DNA from: Pseudisothecium myosuroides
Taxonomy: Eukaryota > Streptophyta > Bryopsida > Hypnales > Lembophyllaceae
Length of the DNA: 64,000 nt
Direction of reading: 5' to 3'
NCBI GenBank assembly: GCA_951799445.1
Contig: OX637297.1
Span: 14,942,001 to 15,006,000 of the forward strand
Shown: one piece after another, positions 1-11,329 of the stretch
Layout of the letters: every line of letters starts with the position of its first letter
Position numbering within the stretch: position 1 is the first letter of the stretch
Notes under the pieces: generated by a model
What the model was told of the DNA's origin: nothing
The model's database searches: none
What the model saw: only the letters and a program-made list of their open reading frames with translations
Position numbers and translations under genes: made by a program

Positions 1-1847
1 AAGGCCGTGGAATGTCAAGGACCAGGAGATGATCAAGGAGCTCGTTGGAGGGGTCCCAAATCAGTATGAGTTGACTATTAGGGGTCAACCCGTAACTTAG
101 ATAGATGATGTTTGGGCGGAAGTATACGAGTTCAAGAAGTCCGGACCTGGATTAGCCTCCCCAAAAGAAAAGTACTCAATTGGAAAGTTCCAAAATCCAG
201 TCAGTGCATAGGACGGATACGGAATTAGTGAGTGTACGAGTGATAGGCATAGACGGGTACTGGAATTTATGATTCCGCTTTTGTATCCGGAAAAGCCTAC
301 CTGGGTTACGGTCACGGTAAGAAACACCATCTTCGATGCTTTGGAGGATAGGGCAGTGCATTAGGGTAAGGTTTTCGCGGGAGTAGTGGCGAAATTGGTG
401 GATCATGTGTCAAAGAGCAAGTATAGTCCGCTCATCCCGTATTTGTTTTACTTCTACCACCAACACGAGGTTTTGAATAGCCATGAGGTATTAGCATATG
501 AAATCGGAATTCAATTCCTGAAATACTGCCTTACGACGAAAGTTGCGCAGGAGCGCTAGGAGGAAGAAGACGAAGAAGAGTAGGGGGAACAACTGACCGA
601 CAAACGCAACAAGCAAAGAAAGTCGACTAAACCGGCTGCAAGAGGAAAGTTTCAGGGACCGAAAATCGGAGAACCCAGCCAGCCGCCGTCGAAGGAAGCA
701 CCCACGGATTTTTTTGATGCCGGAATCGAGTAGGTACGGTAGGCTAAGAAGCTCCACAACAACTATCAGGATTTCATATTCGAAATCAGTGAAGAGTTGA
801 AGGTGGAGCCAAAACATATTTTGGAAGAAATCTGGCAACGACCAAATCCGGATGTATTGCGCAAGAAGGATGAGCAAATTCCGGAATTTGGAGAAGGAGC
901 GGGATGACTTCCGAGCCCGGGCGATGTTTGCTAAATCGGATGCAGCAGTAGCAAGATAGAAGGAGACAAAATCTATCCAGCTCGTCCGAAACCTGACGAC
1001 GTCGGTGGCAGAGCCGGCGGATCAGGTGGTCAGGGCCAGACTCTTCAACGATCGGATGATCAGTGAGGGACATCTATCCGGATCGAAAGTGGTGACAATT
1101 CTGGTCGACTTTCAATCCAAGATGGAGGGGGTGTTGAAGGAAATGGGTAAGCTTCTGGGACACCTTGATCCAAGCAAGGCACTGAACTTCACGTCATTTC
1201 CGGAAGTCTCTGGATCCGAGTACCTGAATACTCCGACCAAGCAGGGTTTGTGGTCCCTTCTACAGACGCCTGTAGTTCCGTCCTCAAGTCAAGTGCAGCT
1301 ACGACGGACGAGTTTGAAGGAGGTACACGAACTAGGGAGGGAAATGAGTGTGAAGTCGATTCTGGTACCTCGGGAATTTGCCGTCCCACAACTAGTTCCG
1401 TCTACCCAGATTACTGGGACAGCAGAAATGATGCTACCCGGACGGGAAGTCCACAGTGATCTAGTTGAGCGGATGTCGACTTTATCGAATCCGACTCGGA
1501 CCCATCCGGAAAAGTTCACTCATATGCAGCAGCCTTCACCTAAGCAGGATTGCGCGATGATAGACCTTGGAGATGTGTCACCAGATAAGGATTTGGAGGT
1601 GGAGATGTGTCACCAGATAAGGATTCGGAGGTGGAGATGTTGTAGAAATCTGACAAGGGGGAATTCAAAACAAAATCCGAGACGGAATTGGATGAAGAGG
1701 CCTTGCCAACGCTAATCAAGCGCACGATGCAAACCCGGGCTGCATTGAAATTGATTCCACCAAAGTTTGCGAGCAAGTCTGCGAGCAAGCCACCTGCAGG
1801 TCCGAATAGCAGTTTGAAGAAGGCACGTAGGGGGAGGTAGTATGTTA
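1..1847 (+). pseudogene. Old, decayed coiled-coil protein gene of an LTR-type unit (5' truncated by window edge)
   Basis: Reading frame 2 from base 2 gives RPWNVKDQEMIKELVGG, which aligns with PWGFREERMIRELLGK of the younger copy at 4279-6048. Later blocks also align: DRHRRVLEFMIPLLYPEKPTW with DRHRNLLQFLVPIIHPEKLTR, and the intact stretch 1005-1715 with the C-terminal half. The frame is broken by many stops. At two of them the younger copy suggests an original Trp or Trp-like position (after PVT near base 97, and at VH*GKVF versus VDWAKIF near 361). An EEEDEEE-type acidic stretch near 560-585 matches the acidic linker of the younger copy. No zinc knuckle, protease or reverse transcriptase is visible. 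The unit is interrupted at 1847 by element A and resumes at 25767. The function of the parent protein is unknown; a Gag-like or structural role is a guess. Confidence 0.75.
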
Positions 1848-1872
1848 AAGGCCTTATTCGTTAAATTGAGAC
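1848..1872 (+). repeat. Element A left terminal inverted repeat
   Basis: Starts AAGGCCTTATTCGTTAAATT. It is perfect against the right end for 21 bp and extends to 25 bp with one mismatch (GAGAC versus GAAAC). It is preceded by the target duplication GTTA at 1844-1847. The first eight bases, AAGGCCTT, are themselves palindromic. Confidence 0.92.
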
Positions 1873-2397
1873 AAGTTGGGGTCTCATTTTAATTCCTTCT
1901 ATATTTAGAGTTAATTTAGGGTCCATTAAATTGAGACTTAGAAATGTCAAAATACTATTTTGTATATTTTACTCATAGAAATCAACTAACCAAGTAGTAA
2001 GAACCCGCTTTGAACATTTAGAATTTAAAAAAAAATAAAAAACATAAAAATATAATAGACCAACAAGTTTGAAAGTAGGACATTTTATTAAACTGAGACT
2101 TGCTTGTGTAGAAACAATAAATAATGTAAATACTTGTGTTCTCAAATATTTAACATAAAATACATTTGATTTTAAAAAAACCCATTCAATTGGAACAAAG
2201 CGAAAATACATTACATAAAATGCAAACAAAAATAAAATAATATATACTATTAATAGAATTTGAACATTGTGACATGGCAATAATATCGTTAGCTTCAAAA
2301 GCCACAACATGAACCTGAAAGCATCTGAATACATCTAAATGCAGAAGTGCATTCTATTTGAATACCAAGAATATTAATCAAAAAACAAAAACCTAAA
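1873..2397. other. Element A left subterminal region, non-coding
   Basis: This AT-rich stretch lies between the TIR and the transposase stop codon. It holds two further copies of the inner TIR motif: ATTAAATTGAGACTT near 1925 and ATTAAACTGAGACTT near 2088. Together with TTAAATTGAGAC in the TIR these make three subterminal repeats in the same orientation, a layout often used for transposase binding. It also covers the expected 3' UTR of the minus-strand transposase. No credible ORF is seen. Confidence 0.55.
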
Positions 2398-3768
2398 CTA
2401 TTCTTCTTCTTCTGTTGAGGATGCATCGTTGTTAGATTTAGCCAAAATCGCCGCCACTGATGACTTGATAATGTCGAACTGCGCTTTGGGAATTTTGACA
2501 TCTGGAAGAACTTGAGGTTGATCATCAGCACCCCTTTTCCCACGCGCCTTGAAAGCTGTCATGATAATGCCCGTGCTTGACCAGATTGGTGAAATAGGAG
2601 TGTCCTCAACCCACCTATTTCCTGCTTTTGTTTCCCATCCATCATATGTCTGAGGATCGGGACGATGTTCATCGGCCTGCTTCCAATATTGGATCCGTAT
2701 CGAATTAAGATGCCCTAGATCCAGACTCGGATTTGTTAGCGCTCTGGCAAGCCAAAACGACTTTGGATCACTACGATGAGGGTGCACGATGACAAAATAG
2801 CCAGCAAATACATCACGATCGACACGAAAAGAAGGACGTGGACGGTCACGCCTTCGCCCTACAAAGGGTGGATCTTATGCAAACTCTTCTTGTACTACAC
2901 CATCTTGTCCCATTGTGTCTTCTTTTTCACCAGTGATTTGAGAAGCCGGCCAAAATCCATCCTCCAATGTCTTGCGCGCAACTACAGGTGCATCCAGAGC
3001 GGCTCTCACACCTTTCCAATAACTATTTATAGACTCATTCTTCCTTCTGAACTCTCCAGATTGATCACTGTCCGCCATAGTGCTCCAGTGCGCAATGATA
3101 CCGTTTAAACCCTTTTTGACATCATCCTGGTATTTCATTTCACTAGGAGGCAGAGGTCGCAGAACACTGCTCGGCACCTTTGGCTGGCCGTCTCGAGTCT
3201 CAGACCACAAGCGAATTCCTTTGCCGCCCTTTGGTAGCCAATTCCTATCAGTACATAAATGCTTATACTCCATCAATGGCCATCCACTTGAATCCTTGTA
3301 GAACTTAAACTGCTGGGCCATAGAATGACCTTCCAAAAAGTCCCTTCCTTGGCCCAGATACCCTTCTACAAAGCCCTTAAAATCAGGAACTTCTTCAATG
3401 AAGTGAGGAATGACTGGATGGGTTTCACAGTCCATGAAGGATTTCATGAGCTTCGGGACAGTTTGATAGTTATTCATCTTCAACATGGTACTCCATCGAC
3501 CAAAAAGAGCATCAATGTCTTCATGAGTGTGTCCAACGATGAGAAAGTTGATGTATATCTCACGAAAAATGCCTTTGTAAACAAGAAGAGAGCAGAAAGC
3601 AAAAACCCATCGATTCTTGTTGTCGGATGCTGCATTGTCGAGCTGCAGAGTCAATATTGGGGGCAGGGGTTGAGCAGGGATCAGTTCTGCTTGAGGAGGA
3701 AGAAGGGAGTCCAAGCACATCTCCGAGCCTTGCAACACAGCCTTTGTCAATGCAGATTGGTCCTCCTT
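2398..3768 (-). pseudogene. Element A transposase, C-terminal half
   Basis: This is the downstream half of a minus-strand DDE-like transposase split by the insertion at 3769-7248. The visible motifs match element B closely: LTLQLDNAASDNKNRWVF (second acidic residue) and VGHTHEDIDALFGRW (third acidic position), followed by a block ending in a small beta-rich domain, DVFAGYFVIVHP then IQYWKQ, and an acidic tail (STEEEE). I know this HTHEDIDA family from proteins annotated as DUF7869; the transposase role is inferred from the D-D-E/D spacing and the TIR context. An in-frame TAA at 2875-2877 interrupts an otherwise open frame. Removing the nested insertion and one TCCTT restores the coding junction VAK-EDQ, so the gene was intact there when the insertion happened. 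Confidence 0.8.
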
Positions 3769-3998
3769 TGTCGCAATGTGAATTTTTGGTTTTTGTAAGT
3801 TATCTAAACCTTGGAACGGAAACCGTGATCTGGGATCCAGAATTGAGCAAGAGGTAACGGAAAACCGGAAATTAACTACGGAACGGAATAGGTGACAATC
3901 CAGATTTGATCTGAATCTAAACCGGATTAGAATTGGAGCGGATCTGAGTTGGAACGGACTGGGTCAGGAATGGATTTGGTCATGATGACAGATCAGAC

Positions 3999-4006
3999 TA
4001 TAAATA
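3999..4006 (+). promoter_or_regulatory. TATA box of nested unit
   Basis: TATAAATA lies 280 bp upstream of the ATG at 4279. The equivalent position in the related left end is TATAAAAG (60868-60875), in the same local context (gactata, then aggctgacc or gggctgacc). Conservation between the two copies supports promoter function. Confidence 0.65.
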
Positions 4007-4278
4007 GGCTGACCAATGCAGTTGCCACTCTTTTTCAAATTTCTTTTGCGAAAATCGCTCTCCAGCGCATACTTAGCTTCCTTCTCCAGCGATTTGCTCC
4101 CTTGTTCTGTGAGTTTGTGTGTGCGTGTGTGTGTGAGGGCGCGCAGCGCTTTAGTGTTTGTTGCAGGTTTAGAGGTATTCCGGTTGAGATCGGAAGAGCG
4201 AAGGTGAGAAACGAGACGTGCGGCTAGGAGAGGGAAAGGTAGCCTCAGTCAGAATCCGGTTTAGCACAGCTCGTGTCC

Positions 4279-6048
4279 ATGCCTCAGCTCCGCAAGAGTA
4301 GAGCAGGGCCGTCCAGTTCCTCCGCAGTGGAAGTTAAACTCCGGAAGGTGTGTCCGATTATTCCAGCAGATGAGAAGGAAAAGGACAACCTGATAGAGGA
4401 TCTTGCCAAGATGGGTTGCGGAGGACTGATCGATAAACCCTGGGGGTTTAGGGAGGAACGGATGATTCGAGAGTTGTTGGGAAAACTCTCGAATCAGTTC
4501 GACAAGACCATCCGTGGAATTCCGGGCAGTTGGACGGAAGAGATGTGGAAGGCCGTGTACGAATTCCGGTCAGGAGGTCGAGGGATGGCCACCTCGAAGG
4601 AGGGTTACACTCGGGGGAAGTTCCGGTGCACGGTGGACTCGAAAGATGGGCATGCGGTCGCGGATTGTTTGGACAACCGGCATCGAAACCTTCTACAGTT
4701 CCTGGTTCCGATCATCCACCCGGAGAAGCTGACGAGGGTGACCATTGCCATCGGGAACCTGATTTTCGGAGCCCTGAGCGGGGAACGGAAAGTAGACTGG
4801 GCCAAGATCTTTTCCGATCTGGTCAACCGTCTGATTCCGAAGATCGGAGGAAGTAGGCCGACTCCGTTGAGTCCCTACATCATCCATCTTTACAAGCACA
4901 ATCAACTCCTCACGGATACGGAAGAGAAGGAGTGAAAGACTCATGAGTCACTCCTGAAGTATGGGGAATCGGAATCGGAAGAAGAAGAACAGGAGGAAGT
5001 ATCCGGTTCCGAGGAAGAAGAAGAAGAAGAGGAGGAGCAACACCGGCCGCAGCACAAGCGGCAGAAGACGACGCCTCCTCACCGGAGAGGAACCCCAACC
5101 CCTCCGGGTGAGACCTCCAACCTTGGGAAGAAACCGGTTTTTGAAGAACCGGGTCCTTCCGGATCGGATCCGACGGATCCGTTCAACCAGCTGATCAACA
5201 TCCTGAGCGATGTGCGAGCAGACTGGACAGTGAAGAAGCTGATTCTGAACCAGATCAGCGAGCTGGTGGGAGCACCAGTGGATAGCAACCTCGCAGGAGT
5301 GGTTGCAGAATTCATCTCTAGCCCGGATGAGATCCGGAAGCAAGAAGCGGAGATACGACAACTCCAAGAGGAGAACGAGTCATTGAAGACGGAATTGTTG
5401 CTCTTCAAGGAGGACATGGCTACCACACGGGAGATGGCGGAGGCTACCCGGAAAGTAGCCGAGGATGTGAAGGCCACTTTTGGGACAACCGAAGAGGCCG
5501 TCACCAAGTCCAAGCTGTTTGACGAGGGAGTCCTCAAGGAGAAGAAGATATCTGGAACCAGGTTGGTCCGGATCTTGACGGACTACTCCGAGAAAGTGGA
5601 ATTGGTGATGATGGAAGCGCGAGAAGCTGCAAACCGGATGGAGGAGAGCAGCCGGAAGCTGAACGGAGTGACGTTGTCACGGTTGTTCCATCTGTCCGAC
5701 CTTTCAATGCCCGGGTCTTTTTCGAACGTGGGCATTCAGACGGAAGGAAAGGAGGGAACTCCCCAGTCAAAGAAGAGTGGGAGGAAGCTCGCGCACACCA
5801 TCAACTTGGATTCGTCACCGGATCTCCCAGAACGTGAAACCGGGGAGCGGAACCGGAACCTGACTGACGTCTTCGAACAACTTGGAACGGACCCGCCTAG
5901 AAGTCCCACACTGAACCCGGGGCAGGATCAAGGTATGGATCTGACCCCAGATCAGGGTGAGGATCAAGATCAGAGCGTGGACTAAGGCGAAGACCAAGTT
6001 ATGGACGAAGGAACGAATCAAGGAGTAGATCCGATTATGATAGGATAG
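4279..6048 (+). pseudogene. Coiled-coil, acidic-linker protein of the nested unit (two stops)
   Basis: The ATG at 4279 (MPQLRKSRAG) opens a frame of 590 codons ending with TAG at 6046-6048. The first ~220 residues form a predicted globular domain of unknown family (PWGFREERMIREL, then VDWAKIFSDLVNRLIPKIG). An acidic Glu-rich linker with a KR-rich segment follows, then a long heptad-type coiled coil at about residues 350-450 (QEAEIRQLQEENESLKTELL), and a Gln/Asp-rich tail with repeated DQGxDxG units. Two stops break it: TGA at 4933, where the inverted copy at the window end has TGG, and TAA at 5983, where that copy has CAA. Both are transitions. It could be a Gag-like capsid precursor, but no zinc knuckle is seen and I do not assign a function. 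Confidence 0.7.
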
Positions 6049-7248
6049 TTAGGATTTTAGTTGTAAATATTTGTTAGTTAGGACCGGACCGGATTTGATC
6101 CGGTGTGTCTGGTCTGGATCGGATGTTTTCCGGTCTGTCTGGCTTGGCAGGGACCGAAAGTTCCGCGCGGACTTTCCGGGCCCCTTTTTGTTGACTTTTG
6201 AGTTTTAAAGTGTATATTAGTCAGTCTCTGCGAAGGAGACTAGGAGTCTTTTCTCTTGAGTTTTTGTGTGTTTTCTATTGACTTCTTGTTGTACGTCTCT
6301 CCCGCGCGTGGCAGGGTTGTTTTAGTGAGGAGATAGGAAAATGTATGCAGATTCTAGAGAGATTTCTCCCCTTAGTGCGTTTGTTTTGCTCTTATGTGCA
6401 TGTGATTGGGTATTCTAAGTGCTGGGAGCGGATTTCAGTTCCTCAGCGCCTCTACAGTTCACGATTCCGGGTGAGAAAACCGTTGTTAGGCTAGGCGGAT
6501 AGGGAAGGAGTCCTTAGTCGCGCTAGAACTCCTGGATAGGAAATCCGGTTGAGTGCCCGATCTCCCGTGAGGTCTCGCTGCCCTAGTTGGTAAACGGAAA
6601 GACTTTAGTTGATGTTGGAACGGACGAGTTTGCTTGTAACCACCTAACTTTGCGCGGAGGGAACTTGGCATCAAGGTCGTTGTAGTATGAGAGGATCGTA
6701 CGGGGGGTCTTTGTGTGACCTGCAAACCGGATCGCTGTCCGGGTGGCTGTGAGAGATCAAACCGGATCCGCGCTAGTGTAGGAAGTAGTAGAATAGAGAA
6801 GTGGGTCTTCAGCCACTATAAGTCACGGAAGGAGTGGCGGGCCTGCCACTCTCAAAAGCAAGCGGCGAACCCTCTGATGGTGAAACAGAGGCAAAACTAA
6901 ACCGGAGTGGAGTGAGAGTACGTGTGAAAGGACCGGATCGGATCGGTCCAGAGAAGTTCCAGGATCAGAAATTGTAGGATCCTAGGTTGTGATAGGATTA
7001 CAGGACTGAATAGCTTGACAGGCCGGAAGAGATAAAGAGAGGTCTGGTCATTGTTTTCGGTGTGTTGTTGTTTCCGGTTTTAGATCTAGGACCGGAAAGT
7101 AGAAATTGGATACTAGCTGAGCTTAAGTTGGGAATAGAGCTAGACACTTCACAGAATCTCGTGGGTTCGATCTTTAGAGTCATTTTGTTATGCTTTAGAG
7201 TGGTTTTTGGGAGTATAACAGGGAATTCACTTACTCTGTGCTGCGACA
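6049..7248. other. 3' region of nested unit, non-coding
   Basis: There is no credible gene here. The stretch is nearly identical, inverted, to 61137-62336. It is rich in CCGGATC/GATCCGG words, for example GACCGGATTTGATCCGGT near 6083 and GGACCGGATCGGATCGGTCC near 6931, the latter close to a perfect palindrome. It ends in the unit terminus TGCGACA at 7242-7248. Confidence 0.6.
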
Positions 7249-8756
7249 TCCTTCGCGACAAGCAATTGGCGCGATGAATTCTTTGGTGGCCCTTCAAGAT
7301 CACGTAACAACCTTGCAATGGACCCAACGGTGTGATTTGAGTCCGTTGGAAAAGTTTCCAGCCCGTAGTGGGCATACCGAACGTCGCCATGACCATGAGC
7401 AATCATACCCGTCACAGCAACAAGCATTTTAGTGAAAGAATCCGTCATTTTGGTCTTGTGAGAGAAATGTGGAGAAGCAGTCTTCGAGTGATCCATTTTA
7501 TCATGGATAATGGTGAGCATCTTCTCATGGTACTTCTCAGAAATATGCGGATTTGAATAATACAATTCTCTGTGGGCCCTTTGCCCCGACAAGTGAGTTT
7601 CCAAAATTCTCCCCCACTTGTCTTGTGAGGAAGAAAGCGGTGTGCAGGCGCTCCTTAGTTGTCTATACTCATCACACAAATTACACCTCGAAAAATTATC
7701 CCCAGGAGCCTTTGCAGCATACTCTGGGAAAGAAGCGCGCCTGATGTTGCTCAAGCCACTAGAAGAAATGGGGGGCAAATTCAAAGCAACATTGGCCTCA
7801 TTGTTTTTTGGCAATTGATCACTCCAACGAAATGCTGACGGCAACACCATTGCGGGGACTCTCTCCCCGCTACCCAACGTTTTGGATTTGTGTGGCATTC
7901 TATTAGCTTCACATGCAACCAACGTCCGAAGTGTGGCTGCAGCTTATACAGTATGGGTGCGTGGTTTCCTAGATCCCAAATTCCCGTGCGCCTCTGCTTG
8001 CTTCCCAAATTTGGCCATATGCTTGCACCTGTAGAAGGTAGCTTTCAAAATCCCGTGAATCGTCCACCAAGCAGCAGGACAAACCTCGATGCTTTTCAAA
8101 GTTATCCACTCTTTACCAACAGAGTCTTTGTGCATTTGCCTATGCACTTCAAGAAGACACTTCTTACGAGCATACAACCCGTCAATTGCATGAAGTTGAG
8201 AACGTATGGATTGAATTTCTCCACGAGGAAAGGGCTGCAAGCAATTCTTTTCGCAGCAAGTCTTGGTGGACACTTCAATGATCGCTTGAGCACAGAGAAG
8301 GGATTCCTTCTTTGGAAGGAGGCCCGGATCCGACCTCTCACGAGAGCTCTCATACGAACGCACACCAACACGAACGCGACGGCTCATGGCCTTCATAGCT
8401 TCGTTGTATATATGCGTTTGATCATGATCATAGAGACTGACATTGTTCAAGAAAACTCGCTTAATGTGCCAAGAGTGAGCTGACCACATCCAACCTGATG
8501 GGACTTCAGTTTTGCACAAAGACTCCACAATTTGAACGGCGACACGATCATCACCAAGCGGCTTCCCGTCCATGTCGATGACGAGGTCCGAATCGACGCT
8601 CTGGCAGATGCCTTTTGCAACGTCATCTCTAGCTTCGTTTCTTAGGGTGACACATCTTCTGCTCCAAGCGGAACGAGGAATACCATCACAGACCGCGACA
8701 CCAACAGGCAATACCGGCTCCGGGTTGGCAAACTCGTCCGGACCGTGGATATCCAT
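7249..8756 (-). pseudogene. Element A transposase, N-terminal half
   Basis: The start is placed at ATG 8756-8754 (MDIHGPDEFA), directly after a good acceptor on the minus strand (TGCTTTTAG, then GATGG), so a leader exon probably lies upstream. The protein shows a Cys-pair region (TKTCCEKNC near 8270), then PAAWWTIHGI, then the first acidic motif LTIIHDKMDHSKTASPHF near 7500 and the stretch MIAHGHGDVRYAHYGLE. All of these align with the transposase of B. An in-frame TAA lies at 7944-7946; otherwise the frame is open to the insertion. With the C-terminal half the protein would be about 960 residues. Confidence 0.8.
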
Positions 8757-8818
8757 CCTAAAAGCACAACAACAAGCAAACGCCCACATGAGCCGTAAGC
8801 ACAAGAAAGATATCCAAC

Positions 8819-9835
8819 ATATCTTCGCACCGAGGATAATAAAGACGGCCTCTAAAACTCTAATCGCTACAATCTCATCAAAATTTCACACAATTCCCAC
8901 ATGAAGCATCTAAACATCATAAAAGAGGTCACCACATTATCTTCACCCCGAAGATAAATATACAAAAAAGAACAAAGTGAACAAATATACTAAATCTGCG
9001 ATTCTACAACCCTAAATATACAGATTTGAAATGATCCAAACATCTCCGACCAAAATAACAAACTACTCAGATTAATTCGCATTATACATTAAGAACTACG
9101 TTCCCCTCAATTGATAGAAACGATCATGTTTTGGTTCGGCGACAACATCCTCACCGACTGGAAAAAGGATCCAAAAGAAGACGAATACTCTTAAATGTAG
9201 TAAAAATGCAAAAAAAATATCTCACTCACAAATAGTCAAAAACTAGTCACGCACAAGCTTAAACAATGTACAGATATTTTTGGCAATCACGAAGTCCCAA
9301 TGATTAGGAGTGACATAAAACATGACACCATGTGCTTTCAGAATTATCTTCGCCCCGAGGATAACTCCATGAAATAATCAGACAAACAGGACAACGACAT
9401 ATGACGGGTTACATTCCGACACTAGTAAAGTACTGTAAACGCAAAATGGCTATCTTCGAACCGAAGATAATATTGTCATTATTAGATACTAATGTATCTG
9501 AGTTCTTAATAACGGAGAGAAACAAATTAGAGAAGTTCTATCCAACCGTCACGTTTGTCTTCGGCCCGAAGATAAACTAATACATGTTCCAAAACAGTAG
9601 ACCATTCCCATCAGGTGGTCCATTGTCACTCGAGAAAAAAATTGTCTTGTACGTACATGGTCATCCTCGGCTCGAGGATATTCAGTGATGTACCCTTACA
9701 AATAAGTGCACACCTAGGTGAATGGTCAACTTTTCACTGGTAGACAAGTCATTTCAAGGCTACGGTTATCTTCGGGGCGAGGATAATCACTGACATACCA
9801 CATCAAACAAAATATTATCTTCGAGTCGAAGATAA
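8819..9835. repeat. Phased array of element A palindromes upstream of the transposase
   Basis: The 21-bp palindrome TTATCYTCG-NNN-CGARGATAA occurs at starts 8819, 8937, 9344, 9450, 9555, 9661, 9766 and 9815, with degenerate copies at about 9040 and 9145. The DNA between copies is not similar, so this is not an ordinary tandem repeat. Intervals from 9344 are 106, 105, 106 and 105 bp; 8937 to 9040 to 9145 gives 103 and 105. The array sits on the 5' side of the minus-strand transposase, in what is probably its first intron or promoter region. It is likely an operator array for an element-encoded DNA-binding protein. Confidence 0.85.
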
Positions 9836-10688
9836 ATCTGGGTCAATAACAGGGTCTCCAACGTTCAGGGTCCCAATATTTCCGGCATAATTTTAGGAAA
9901 TCCCTGTATTTCAGGAATATACGATACTCCACCACCTATACGTCACATCAATAGGCGACAAAAACGATCGCAGCGAGAATCAGAAGAACCTCTATGTCTC
10001 AGCGAAGTGCTACACAAAATTACACAACAAAAAACCCTTTCTAACACAACCAAGACAAGCAAAGACCTTGCTGCTCACACTGCGTAAGCATGTAATAGCA
10101 CAGTAGCAACTCACGTACATGAACACCCTCGATTCCACGAAACAATGCAAGTATTTACGTCTCCGACAAGTCGCAAAAGAAGATATCAAACAGCTGAGCG
10201 GAAGATCACGGACGAGCGCTGGGTGGGAGAGAGCAAGAGCATTTGCGACAACAGAACAACTGAAGGTGTCCATGGGGCAAGCAAAAACTCCCGACGTCAA
10301 GTTCCTGTTCACGAGAGAGGAATCTCCAGTGGAGGAAGGGCGAGAAAGCAATGGCGCGAAAAAAATTTAAATTTCTTCAGATCAAAGTATCCAGGCCCGG
10401 CATTCCGGATAACTTTTTCTGTCACATTCAAGTTGTCCGTCTGATTTTAGAGGCGCTTTTCATGCAGTGGGTGCTCACAAAGTTCCGCCTCCATTATTTC
10501 TCACCTGAAAACAACATTCCGCTTAGTTTAGTTGCCGCCCACAATCGAACTTTGTTGACTTCCCTGCCAAGTGCACCGGAGTCTACTTTTGAGCCACTTC
10601 TGTACGCCTCTTTTATGGAGATTCTTCCAGGTTCGGCGCAACTAGAGGCGGCCTATAGAAAAATTCAAATTTCGAAGAATTTCAAAGG
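9836..10688 (-). other. Putative promoter/leader of the element A transposase
   Basis: This is a non-repetitive stretch with a minus-strand open frame of 113 codons (10351-10010) that has no recognisable domain. It lies where the leader exon and promoter of the minus-strand transposase should be. I do not call a protein. The plus-strand frame at 10351-10695 also lacks any recognisable feature. Confidence 0.3.
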
Positions 10689-10770
10689 GGTTTAGGAGGG
10701 TTTAGGGTCCAACGTCCAGGGTGTAGGGTTCAGGGTCCAGGGTTTAGGGTCTAGGACTTAGGGTTTAGGA
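10689..10770. repeat. Degenerate TTTAGGG tract (element A)
   Basis: About eighty bases of variants of the plant telomere unit: repeated GGGTTTAGGG, GGGTCCA, GGGTGTAGGG and GGTTCAGGGTCC words. The tract marks the boundary between the transposase promoter side and the satellite domain. Element B has a comparable tract in the equivalent place (43078-43300). Confidence 0.7.
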
Positions 10771-11329
10771 AATTCAAAATCAACATAATTCATAACTTTA
10801 GAAATCTGAAGTGGAAGGTCTGCCAGTCGAAAAATACAAGATGTTTTGCAAAATAAATTTTTGGTGTTTTTAACCGTTGAACAATACGGAGGCCATTTGG
10901 CGTCCAATGAATGACATAGCATCTTCACATGTGAATAGAAGTACAACTACTCATCCTCTGAAGTTTATTTTCAGAAGGGAAGGTCTTCTACAGTAGGTTC
11001 ACTTTCAGCAAGTGCTTTTCTAATTTTTTAAGACTTTTATACTCGCGGTAATGCAAAACAGTGATTTCAAGGGTCACCCCTTTGTCCTTTAAGGGTTAAT
11101 TTCCGGTACATGCAATTAAATCATAAATAATACAGCTTCACAAGAACCTGCATTTAAAGTTGAAGAATCCAAGACAGTTTAAACTTCTGCATGAAATCCT
11201 TTTTTTTGTGATGTGAATGACAAATTTATAAAACAACCATGCGTTTGACTTTTAGAACATTCGACCTCAAGAGTTTAAAAAAATAACAATTTCAATGGCC
11301 AATGTTCTGTTTCTTCTTTTTTGTAGTGT
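10771..11329. other. Non-coding spacer in element A
   Basis: AT-rich and without a credible ORF. Scattered words (acttctgca, ttacaactt) hint at very diverged satellite monomers, but I cannot define units here. Confidence 0.4.

Larger units (their letters stand above)
3769..7248 (+). mobile_element. Nested LTR-type unit (TG...CA termini) encoding a coiled-coil protein
   Basis: The ends are TGTCGCAATGTG at the left and GTGCTGCGACA at the right, a 7-bp terminal inverted match with TG/CA boundaries. It is flanked by a 5-bp direct duplication TCCTT (3764-3768 and 7249-7253). These features fit retroviral-type integration. I see no pair of long terminal repeats inside the 3.48 kb, so it may be a solo-LTR-like unit or a non-autonomous derivative. 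A TATA box at 3999 precedes one long ORF at 4279-6048. Close relatives are at 61137-64000 (inverted), at 60642-61136 (left end only) and, more diverged, at 1-1847 plus 25767-26960. No reverse transcriptase, integrase or RNase H is present. Confidence 0.82.

Noticed and set aside
3769..7248. Full LTR retrotransposon with gag-pol
   Set aside because: No reverse transcriptase, integrase, protease or RNase H motif on either strand and no LTR pair.
8819..9835. CRISPR-like array (short repeats with unique spacers at regular distance)
   Set aside because: Repeats are perfect dyads with variable arms, spacers are ~84 bp, sites also occur in introns and exons over 17 kb, there are no cas genes, and the context is eukaryotic.
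10689..10770. True interstitial telomere or chromosome-fusion scar
   Set aside because: Too short and degenerate, and element B has one in the same relative place, so it belongs to the element design.
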